Below are positions 35,270-42,830 of a DNA stretch of 64,000 nt, in pieces. The position numbers were made by a program, and so were the translations under genes. The notes below the pieces were generated by a model, which saw nothing but the letters and a program-made list of their open reading frames with translations, was not told where the DNA came from and ran no database searches. The stretch lies in NCBI RefSeq assembly GCF_000217795.1, contig NC_015681.1, positions 983,244 to 1,047,243 of the forward strand. Direction: 5' to 3'. How positions within the stretch are numbered: position 1 is the stretch's first letter; each line of letters begins with the position of its first letter. Source of the DNA: Thermodesulfatator indicus DSM 15286. GTDB taxonomy: Bacteria > Desulfobacterota > Thermodesulfobacteria > Thermodesulfobacteriales > Thermodesulfatatoraceae.

Positions 35270-36019
35270 ATGAAAATCTTTACAACAAAAGAAAATAAAA
35301 AGCTTACCGAAAAATACTGGCTTCTGACTCTGGAAGGAGAAATTAAAAAGCCCTCTCCAGGTCAATTTGTAATGGTGCGGGCCTGGCCTGGGTTTGATCC
35401 GCTTCTCTCTCGTCCCTTTTCAATACACTATTATGAACCCGGAAGATTAAGCATACTTTATGAAGTTAAAGGCCGAGGAACCAAATTGCTAGCCAAACTC
35501 GGCCCTGGGAAAAAGGTAGAAATTCTTGGCCCTTTAGGGCAAGGATTCCCTGAAGTCTCAAGCCGAGATATAATCCTTGTTGCTGGAGGCATAGGGATAG
35601 CCCCATTTCTATTTACGGCAAAAGAATTTATCCGAAAAGGTCATCAGGTACACCTTTTTTATGGTGCCAGAACACAAAATGACTTCCTGTGTTTAAAAGA
35701 ATTTGAGGCTTTAGGCGTATCTTTAACTTTAACTACCGAAGACGGTAGCTTAGGGACTAAAGGTTTTATCACTCAACCTTTAAAGGCCTATCTGAGTAAG
35801 CATAAAAAAGGTGTTATTTTTGCCTGCGGCCCTATGCCAATGCTTTCGGCTGTGGCCCAGGTAACCAAAGAATCGGGTATAAAAGCTTTCGTTTCTCTTG
35901 AAGCACATATGGCTTGTGGCCTAGGCTTATGTCTTGGCTGTGTAGTTAAGCATAAAGAACAAGGCTATCTGCACGTATGTAGTGAAGGCCCAGTGGTACC
36001 TGCAGAAAACGTTTTCTAA
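35270..36019 (+). CDS. pyrK: Dihydroorotate dehydrogenase electron transfer subunit
   Basis: 249 residues from the ATG at 35270 (MKIFTTKEN); a TTG at 35246 is the alternative. FAD/NAD reductase-type domains: RPFSIHYY (FAD), VAGGIGIAPFLFTAK (nucleotide), FACGPMPMLSA. A C-terminal 2Fe-2S loop has four cysteines (HMACGLGLCLGCVVK, HVCSEGPV). It links PyrD type B to NAD. No pyrD is adjacent in this window. Overlaps hisHF convergently by 4 bases. Confidence 0.9.
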   Translation: MKIFTTKENKKLTEKYWLLTLEGEIKKPSPGQFVMVRAWPGFDPLLSRPFSIHYYEPGRLSILYEVKGRGTKLLAKLGPGKKVEILGPLGQGFPEVSSRDIILVAGGIGIAPFLFTAKEFIRKGHQVHLFYGARTQNDFLCLKEFEALGVSLTLTTEDGSLGTKGFITQPLKAYLSKHKKGVIFACGPMPMLSAVAQVTKESGIKAFVSLEAHMACGLGLCLGCVVKHKEQGYLHVCSEGPVVPAENVF

Positions 36020-37611
36020 AGCAGCTCTTCCTTAAAGATGGGCCTTATTTCTATACCCCGTTCTTTAAGATAACGCTTAACTTCTTCAATAGAGACTTCT
36101 TGCCGATGGAAAATCCCTGCCGCTAAGGCCGCTTCTACCTCCGTCTTGGTAAAAACTTCGTAAAAGTGTTCAGGAGAGCCGGCTCCACTTGAAGCGATTA
36201 CTGGAATAGATACCGCTTCTTTTACTGCTTGAATAAGCTCCAGGTCAAAGCCAAGGTTAGTACCATCGCGGTCTATACTATTCAGGAGAATTTCTCCTGC
36301 TCCAAGCTTTTCACACACTTTGGCTAAAGTCACAGCGTCAATGTCTCGGCCTTCACGACCGCCCTTTATGGTACATTGAAACCAGCAGTACCTCTCGCCA
36401 TTGGGCCCAGGAATCGAAGTTTCAATTACCGGGTGTTTAGTCTTTTCAGGAGAATCTACATAAACCCGACGGGGATCAATAGATATAACTACCGCCTGGG
36501 TTCCATAGACCTTGGAAATAGTTTCAATAGAGCTTTTCCCAGTGGCTTTTCCTGTGTGTAGATATTCCTCTACAATTAAAACAGCATCACTTCCTATAGA
36601 AATTTTATCAGCTCCAGAACGAAAATACTCAGAGGCCACTTCCAGAGCTGAATAAAAATTTCCGTCACGGTCAGTAAAGTCACGGATACCCCCGCCAATG
36701 GTAAGTGGCACAAACACATTTTTTGAGGTAAGCCTAAGAACCTCAAGCATGGGGAGGTCTTTTAAGGGGAAATCACGGAAACCAGTGATATTTAAAAAGG
36801 TTATTTCATCGGCACCTTCAGTATAATAGCGGCGAGCAAGTTCTACTGGCTTACCTAGATTACGAACTTGCCCCTTCTCTCGCACGTCATATTGATCTCC
36901 TTTAGTGACTACTAAATCGCCATCGTCGTTGGTACGTACGTCAAGGCAGGCTACTATTCTTTTAGCAAGTTTAGTTTTAGAGGGAATAAATTTAGGTTTA
37001 ACTGCTGACTTGTTAGCTTCTAAAAAATTTTTAAGAATTTTTAAGCCTACCTGGCCGCTTTTTTCTGGATGAAACTGGGTAGCTATAATGTTCCCTTTCT
37101 CAATGGCGCTTACAAACTCATAACCATAATCGGTAGTGCAAAGAATTATATCAGCTTCTTCCGTTTCCACATGATAAGAGTGGACAAAATAAAACTTTTC
37201 TTCGCCAGTCAGGCCATCAAAAAGTCTTGAAGACTTCTGAGGTTTGATACCATTCCAGCCAATGTGAGGAATAGAAAGAGTTGTGTCAAACCTTTTTATG
37301 TAACCCTTGAATATGCCTAGCCCTTTGATACCTGGAGCTTCTTCAGAATATTCAAAAAGGGCCTGCAGCCCTAAGCATATCCCTAAAAAGGGCCTATCTT
37401 CTAAGAGATAACGTTTCAATGGCTCAAAAAAATTTTTTTCATGAAGGGTACTTATAAGAGAAGAAAAATTGCCCACTCCAGGAAATATTAGTTTTTCAGC
37501 AGAAAGTATGTCTTCAGGAGTTTTTACAAGTTTTACTTTTTCTCCAAGAGCCTCAAGGGCGTTAACTACACTTCTAACATTTCCCGCACCATAATCCAAA
37601 AGGGTAATCAT
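36016..37611 (-). CDS. hisHF: Imidazole glycerol phosphate synthase, fused HisH-HisF
   Basis: 531 residues. Residues 1-~203 are the HisH glutaminase: oxyanion/nucleophile GICLGLQ (C79), H182 and E184 in TQFHPEKSG. Residues ~217-531 are the HisF cyclase barrel: VACLDVRTND (D225), LTIGGGIRDF, SIGSDAV and SIDRDGTNLG. The HisF half has insertions such as TNDDGDLVVTKGDQYDVRE and a TGKSSIETISKVYGTQAVV block that match the yeast HIS7/plant HISN4 pattern and not ordinary bacterial HisF. It makes IGP and AICAR in histidine synthesis. No other his gene is adjacent. Confidence 0.92.
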   Translation of the reverse strand: MITLLDYGAGNVRSVVNALEALGEKVKLVKTPEDILSAEKLIFPGVGNFSSLISTLHEKNFFEPLKRYLLEDRPFLGICLGLQALFEYSEEAPGIKGLGIFKGYIKRFDTTLSIPHIGWNGIKPQKSSRLFDGLTGEEKFYFVHSYHVETEEADIILCTTDYGYEFVSAIEKGNIIATQFHPEKSGQVGLKILKNFLEANKSAVKPKFIPSKTKLAKRIVACLDVRTNDDGDLVVTKGDQYDVREKGQVRNLGKPVELARRYYTEGADEITFLNITGFRDFPLKDLPMLEVLRLTSKNVFVPLTIGGGIRDFTDRDGNFYSALEVASEYFRSGADKISIGSDAVLIVEEYLHTGKATGKSSIETISKVYGTQAVVISIDPRRVYVDSPEKTKHPVIETSIPGPNGERYCWFQCTIKGGREGRDIDAVTLAKVCEKLGAGEILLNSIDRDGTNLGFDLELIQAVKEAVSIPVIASSGAGSPEHFYEVFTKTEVEAALAAGIFHRQEVSIEEVKRYLKERGIEIRPIFKEELL

Positions 37612-37685
37612 TTTTTTACCTCCTGGAGCCTAAGCTTATAAAGTTTTTCTTTTAGTTGCAAATAGCTTCGAAAAAATGGTGGGAA

Positions 37686-38465
37686 CTAGTGAGAGACTAC
37701 TTCGGGATTAAGGGGTTCAAGATATTCTCCACCCATGCGCACGAGCAAAATTTTTCTTTTATTAGCTGCATTTATCATTCCTTCAGGGAACCTAAAGGCC
37801 GCTAAAACAGGAATTATTTTAAGACCGGCCACCGGCGGAAAAAGCTCCGGTAAAAGCTCCAGGGCTTCTTTCATCTGCTCAAAATCTTCGGGCTTAGCCT
37901 GATTTTTTACTTCGGCTACCCAGACAGTTTCTTGGCCATCTTTTTCGGCAAAAATGAGTACATCATACTGTCTTTTTTTACCTTTAGGACCTGTTTCTAG
38001 GTCAAAAAGTACTGATTTTACTTCGTAGCCTAAAGTTTTTAGCAGATAGGGAATACCTGGGCCAAAGATATCCTCAGCCAAAGTACCTAAGCGGTTGGCC
38101 AGATCTCCCCATCGTTTATTCATCTCATCTTTGAAGGCTTTCATTTCGTCTTTAAAGGCTCGCATCTCATCTTTAAAAGCCCGCATTTCGTCTTTGAATT
38201 CTTTCATCTCATCTTTAAAGACTCGCATCTCATCTTTAAATTCTTCCACTCCGCGCATGAAGGCCTTAACCTCATCTTTAAAAGCCCGCATCTCATCTTT
38301 AAATTCTTTAAATTCACGGCTTAGGCCTTCATGATATTTACGCAGTTCAAGGACCGCCATTAAATTGTCCGTAGAAATCTGACGCAATAGCTCTAGCTCT
38401 TTTACAGTGCGGTCCACTTTTTCTTCCTGATTGGTAAGCTTGGCAACGATTTCTTGAAGCTCCAT
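37686..38465 (-). CDS. Coiled-coil protein with a PD-(D/E)XK nuclease-like C-terminus
   Basis: 259 residues. Residues ~45-118 are a near-perfect seven-residue repeat, FKDEMRA/K, forming a long coiled coil encoded by 21-base DNA repeats. The C-terminal ~130 residues (AEDIFGPGIPYLLKTLGYEVK ... YDVLIFAEKD ... VWVAEVKNQAKPEDFEQMKEAL) contain a D-(x)n-ExK pattern typical of the restriction-endonuclease fold (DUF3782-like). Function unknown. The gene lies between hisHF and tRNA-Arg(CCT). Confidence 0.75.
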   Translation of the reverse strand: MELQEIVAKLTNQEEKVDRTVKELELLRQISTDNLMAVLELRKYHEGLSREFKEFKDEMRAFKDEVKAFMRGVEEFKDEMRVFKDEMKEFKDEMRAFKDEMRAFKDEMKAFKDEMNKRWGDLANRLGTLAEDIFGPGIPYLLKTLGYEVKSVLFDLETGPKGKKRQYDVLIFAEKDGQETVWVAEVKNQAKPEDFEQMKEALELLPELFPPVAGLKIIPVLAAFRFPEGMINAANKRKILLVRMGGEYLEPLNPEVVSH

Positions 38466-38490
38466 AGACGCCTCGGTAAGTCTAACTTGA

Positions 38491-38567
38491 TGGTGCCCCC
38501 GGCAGGATTCGAACCTGCGACACCGAGATTAGGAATCTCGTGCTCTATCCTCCTGAGCTACGGGGGC
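38491..38567 (-). tRNA. tRNA-Arg (anticodon CCT)
   Basis: Minus-strand cloverleaf: acceptor GCCCCCG/CGGGGGC, D-stem GCTC/GAGC, anticodon stem CGAGA/TCTCG with loop TTCCTAA (anticodon CCT), T-arm GCAGG-TTCGAAT-CCTGC, discriminator A and encoded CCA. The remaining gap to 38800 holds no recognisable feature. Confidence 0.95.
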
Positions 38568-38800
38568 TTTCATTAAATTTAACAATATACCATTAGCTCT
38601 TCAAGAAATTTCCGAACCCTAATTCCTGGCAAACAAAGAAAAGACACCAACCTAGTGTATATATAGTTTTAAGCAAATAATTTTTTCACCCAAGAGGTGC
38701 CTAGCAACAAAAATCAAAATTGACAGACAGGATAGCGGTCCCTACCCTGAACGTGCTACCCACTAACTACCGCAAAAATTTAGCACTATAACATAATAGA

Positions 38801-38823
38801 ATGGGCGAGACAAACCCGCCCAT
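38801..38823 (-). terminator. Terminator-like hairpin after pycB
   Basis: ATGGGCG (38801-38807) pairs with CGCCCAT (38817-38823) over 7 bp, 7 bases after the pycB stop. The loop and 3' arm share GACAAACCCGCCCA with the terminator after rubredoxin (29.8 kb). The T-tract on the minus strand is weak. Confidence 0.45.
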
Positions 38824-38830
38824 CTTGCTT

Positions 38831-40846
38831 TTACTCCAAAGGTTTTAACTCAAACATAAGCTGACCTTCTTCAACAGTATCATTTACCTTAACGTGAATA
38901 GCCACAATTTGCGCATCAAAAGGTGCTACCACCACATTTTCCATTTTCATGGCCTCTATGTTGGCAATTTCTTCGCCCTTGTGAACAATATCTCCTTCTT
39001 TAATAGTTCCTCTTTCAGGATTACCAATACGCCAGACGTTTCCACTAATGGGAGCCCCTATCTGGTTGGGACCTGAGGCCTTTTTTATTTCTTTCTTTTT
39101 AGCTCGGGGGGTTTCCACCCTATAAACCCTGGTTTTGTTGTTAATTTTCATGACTACGTGAATCAGGCCTTCATGCTCTGCTCCAATTGAAACCAGTTCA
39201 ATAGCGTAGGGTTTCCCATCAAGTTCAAATTCCACTTTATCTCCAGGTTTTTTAAGCCCTTCGCGCCATACATTAGTGGGGAGCACCAGAGGGGCCTGGC
39301 CGTATTCATCGCGAAACTTAATGTACTCAACAGCGTCTTTGGGATGCATAAGATAAAGGATAAATTCTTCTTCGGTAGGCTTTCTTTCTATCTTTTCCTC
39401 TAGTTCCTGGCGAAGTTTTTCCAGGTCATCAGGAGGAAGGGCCTCAAGTGGTGACTTGTCTGAACGCTCTTTAATTTTTTCTTCCCACTCATCGCCAAAG
39501 GCACTCTTATAAACCCAATCTGCCGGCCATCCCTGGGGTAAACGACCATATTTGCCAAGGATTAAGTTCTTAAAGTCTCCAGGAGCGTTTCTAAAAAGTT
39601 GCAAAAGTTCTTCCTGCTCCCAGGGTTCCATCTTGTCAAAATCTTGATCTACTTCTTCTACAAATTTAGTAAGTAGCTTGATAAGATGCTCTACACCTTT
39701 TAATCCACGTTCTTTGGCATATTTATTAACCATACCTGAACAGGTAACCCAGGTAATTTGGGAGCCAGGAGTTACATCAAAGTATTTAACTATACGGTTA
39801 TAAAGGGACATAACCCTTAGTATTTGAGGCATGAGATGCAAGAAGCCGCCTTTTTCGGCCTGTTCAAAAGAGCTGGGAAAGGCTCCTCCTGGCATTTTGT
39901 GTTTGGTAACATTATGGTCAAGCCCTTTAAAAGGACTCTCGGCCCAGGCGTACTGGTTGATCCACTCGCGCACTTTTTGGACAGCTTCTTCCGCAGCCTG
40001 GCGGTTTAAGTGCACTTTTATGCCAGCTTCTTCTAAATATGCGTGGGCGGCCAGAATCGGCGGCTGACCATAAAAACGACAAAGAGAATCTTCTTCAACG
40101 TCTATTATCTTAACACCTGCCTGAACGGCCGCTAAATAGGCCGGTAAAGCCAGTCCATCAGTGGAATGGCGGTGATAATGTATAACCAAGTCGGGATATT
40201 TTTGTTTAATAGTGTCAATTAATTGGGCGATGCGTTTGGGACTACCAACGCCGGCCATATCTTTTATACAAAGGACTATTTCATCGGTGCCACCGCAGAG
40301 GTCAACTATTTCATCTACTACCGAGAGATAGTAATCATCCGTAGTCCATTCAGCCTGGGTAAAAGAAATGGCCGGTTGAAAAAGGCGGCCACGCTTCATG
40401 ACGATTTCAGCCACTGTGCGCATATTGCGAATATCATTTAAGAATGAAAAGCAGCGCCAGACGTCTATATCTACCCGAGCAACAACATATTCGATGACGT
40501 TTTTGGGATAGGGACGATAGCCCCAAAGGTTGGTTTCCCTGATAAGAGTCTGAAGCATCACCGAGGGCATCTTTTCACGAAACATGCGAATTTCTTCAAA
40601 GGGATCTTCACGACGATTCATTATGCCTACATGCCAGCGCGCGCCACCATGACACTCGGCACTAAAAAGCCCCATTTCTTCGTAGTAAGGAGCAAGGGTC
40701 GCCAAATCATAAATACGGTGACGATTTTTGTAATCAGATTGTCCGGCGTCTCTCATACCAGTAGAGGTAAACATTACCCCGTCAAAATCTCGCAAAGTCT
40801 TAACTATTTCTTTGGGCGACATGCCCGGTTTAATAATGTTCCACAT
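38831..40846 (-). CDS. pycB: Pyruvate carboxylase subunit B (carboxyltransferase with biotinyl domain)
   Basis: 671 residues. An HMG-CoA-lyase-like TIM barrel in the first ~300 (FDGVMFTSTGMRDAGQS, LCIKDMAGVG, HYHRHSTDGLAL with metal-binding HxH), a PYC/OADA conserved domain in the middle, and a C-terminal biotinyl domain with EAMKMEN (biotin on K634). Transfers the carboxyl group from biotin to pyruvate to make oxaloacetate. It could instead be an oxaloacetate decarboxylase alpha chain, but the pycA gene 12 bases upstream and the lack of OAD beta/gamma genes favour anaplerotic carboxylation. It starts FDGVMFT where FRDAHQS is usual. Confidence 0.9.
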   Translation of the reverse strand: MWNIIKPGMSPKEIVKTLRDFDGVMFTSTGMRDAGQSDYKNRHRIYDLATLAPYYEEMGLFSAECHGGARWHVGIMNRREDPFEEIRMFREKMPSVMLQTLIRETNLWGYRPYPKNVIEYVVARVDIDVWRCFSFLNDIRNMRTVAEIVMKRGRLFQPAISFTQAEWTTDDYYLSVVDEIVDLCGGTDEIVLCIKDMAGVGSPKRIAQLIDTIKQKYPDLVIHYHRHSTDGLALPAYLAAVQAGVKIIDVEEDSLCRFYGQPPILAAHAYLEEAGIKVHLNRQAAEEAVQKVREWINQYAWAESPFKGLDHNVTKHKMPGGAFPSSFEQAEKGGFLHLMPQILRVMSLYNRIVKYFDVTPGSQITWVTCSGMVNKYAKERGLKGVEHLIKLLTKFVEEVDQDFDKMEPWEQEELLQLFRNAPGDFKNLILGKYGRLPQGWPADWVYKSAFGDEWEEKIKERSDKSPLEALPPDDLEKLRQELEEKIERKPTEEEFILYLMHPKDAVEYIKFRDEYGQAPLVLPTNVWREGLKKPGDKVEFELDGKPYAIELVSIGAEHEGLIHVVMKINNKTRVYRVETPRAKKKEIKKASGPNQIGAPISGNVWRIGNPERGTIKEGDIVHKGEEIANIEAMKMENVVVAPFDAQIVAIHVKVNDTVEEGQLMFELKPLE

Positions 40847-40858
40847 AGGCGTTCTCCT

Positions 40859-42316
40859 TTACATCCAGGGTTGAGGGCCTAAGGCCGAAACGCGAGCCAC
40901 AAACTTAGCGATCTTAAGGACCTCATCTTCGGTGCTTTTTTCTTTAAACATGGAAACCAACTCATTCATGTGTTCTTCAATAAAAGTAGTAGAAAATTTT
41001 CCCGCTCGGAAAGAAGGATGACGAATAATGGCCAAAAGAAGAGGGGCGATGGTTTTTATGCCCTCCACACGAAGATCACGACCTAAAGCCCTATCCATGG
41101 TCATGATAGCGGCCTCACGGGTTTGGCCAGCCGTCATAATAAGCATAATGAGTGAGTCGTAATAAGGAGGAATATCAGCGCCTTCGTAAACTCCCTGCGA
41201 TATCCTTACCGCAGGCCCTTGGGGTAGCTGAAGGCGAGTTATAGTGCCAAAAGATGGATTAAAGTTAAAAGGATCTTCGGCATTTAAACGGGCTTCCAAC
41301 GCCCAGCGGTTAACTTTTACTTCTGATTGTTTAACCGGAAGCTTTTTACCCTCGGCTACATCGAGCATGAGGCCCACGATGTCTAGGCCAGTAATAAGTT
41401 CTGTTATTCCGTGTTCTACCTGAAGGCGGGTATTAACTTCGAGGAAATAAAACTTGTTGGTATTGGTATCGAAGATAAATTCTACCGTGCCAGCAGAAGT
41501 ATAGCCTATTTCACGCATAAGCCTTACCGCGGTAAAGCAAATCTCTTCGCGCAGGTCGTCGTCCAAAGTGGGAGAAGGTGCTTCTTCTATTATTTTTTGG
41601 TTTCGGCGCTGAAGCGTACATTCTCTTTCGTAAAGGTGAATTACTTTGCCGTGGGTATCGGCAATAACCTGGACTTCTATATGACGACTATGACTAATAT
41701 ACTTTTCGGCAAGTAAAGTATCATCACCAAAGGCTTTCATAGCCTCGGATTTGGCTTGATTGAAGGCTATGGGAAGCTCTTCTTCTGACTCTACCTTCAC
41801 CATGCCTTTTCCTCCGCCACCTTTGGCGGCTTTAAGCATAATAGGAAAATCTACTTTTTCTTCCTCGATCCACTTTTTTATGTCTTCGATGCTAGAGACA
41901 TTATCAATACCTGGGATAGAGGGGACATTGGCCCGTCTGGCATACTTTTTAGCTTCTACTTTGTCTCCCATGGCCCTAATCACTTCAGGACTAGGCCCAA
42001 TCCATACAAGGCCAGCATCTTGGACCATTTCCGCAAAATCGGCATTTTCTGCCAAAAAACCCCAACCAGGATGAATGGCATCCGCCCCAACCTGGAGTGC
42101 CGCCTTAATGATGTTTTCCATGTTGAGATAAGACTCAAGGGGTGGTGCTTCGCCTACGCAAACGGCCTGGTCTGCTAAACGAACATGATAGGCAAGGCGG
42201 TCAGCCGTACTGTAAACAGCTGTGGTTTTGATGCGCCGATCACGGCACGTATCCATAATTCGTACCGCAGGTACTCCTCGGTTGGCAATTAGGACATGAG
42301 AAATTTTCCTTTCCAT
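40859..42316 (-). CDS. pycA: Pyruvate carboxylase subunit A (biotin carboxylase)
   Basis: 485 residues. ATP-grasp biotin carboxylase: N-terminal IANRGVPAVRI, HPGWGFLAENA, glycine-rich KAAKGGGGKGMV, EKYISHSRHIEVQV, ERECTLQRRNQK and FLEVNTRLQVEHGITE. Carboxylates biotin on PycB using ATP and bicarbonate. pycA and pycB form an operon on the minus strand. The split architecture resembles the alpha4beta4 pyruvate carboxylase of archaea and some autotrophic bacteria. Confidence 0.92.
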   Translation of the reverse strand: MERKISHVLIANRGVPAVRIMDTCRDRRIKTTAVYSTADRLAYHVRLADQAVCVGEAPPLESYLNMENIIKAALQVGADAIHPGWGFLAENADFAEMVQDAGLVWIGPSPEVIRAMGDKVEAKKYARRANVPSIPGIDNVSSIEDIKKWIEEEKVDFPIMLKAAKGGGGKGMVKVESEEELPIAFNQAKSEAMKAFGDDTLLAEKYISHSRHIEVQVIADTHGKVIHLYERECTLQRRNQKIIEEAPSPTLDDDLREEICFTAVRLMREIGYTSAGTVEFIFDTNTNKFYFLEVNTRLQVEHGITELITGLDIVGLMLDVAEGKKLPVKQSEVKVNRWALEARLNAEDPFNFNPSFGTITRLQLPQGPAVRISQGVYEGADIPPYYDSLIMLIMTAGQTREAAIMTMDRALGRDLRVEGIKTIAPLLLAIIRHPSFRAGKFSTTFIEEHMNELVSMFKEKSTEDEVLKIAKFVARVSALGPQPWM

Positions 42317-42830
42317 AAAACACTCCTTAAATTCATAAAATTCTCTATACCGATATCAAACTTTACATAAATACGGGTCTACCTTTTCTTTTTAGATTTT
42401 GTCAAGAAACTCTCTTTGAAAGTGAGTTAATAAAAAAATTTTATGAAATTTTGAAATTAGATTAGATTACGAATTACCCTAAAAAAAAGATTTTGGCAAA
42501 ATTAATAAAGAAACAACCTTGTCGCTAGGTAACATAGTTGCTAAGGCGATCTAAACGATCCCTTAGCTAACGCTTGGGACGTGGACTAATTCGTCGGCCA
42601 TAACGGACCTCCTCTTAATGACTATGAGGGAGGCAGCTCCTTGCAGTGACAGTTGGGGTATCACTGATTGGCTTAGGCACGAAGCAATCTCTAAAAGTGC
42701 TTCGGCTCTAACGAGACCTCGCCGTGACAGAAAAGAATTACTTCATCTTGTGGTAACTATGTTTTCAGGTATAACACTTTGCCGTCTGAAAAACGCTCGG
42801 ATTAATATGCAGTTCTTACTATTTTATACA
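42317..42830. repeat. Gene-free gap with degraded dispersed repeats
   Basis: The 514-base gap upstream of pycA and downstream of the GGDEF/EAL gene holds no credible ORF. About 42520-42740 contains decayed versions of the 'cactgcgag...gaagcaatctc' and 'tcgtcggccataacggacctcctc' modules seen at 1-307 and 45.3-45.8 kb. The pycA promoter probably lies in 42317-42480; no clear box was identified. Confidence 0.5.

Noticed and set aside
38110-38335. 21-base tandem repeats as a CRISPR-like array
   Set aside because: There are no spacers; the repeats are contiguous and encode a coiled coil in a clear reading frame.
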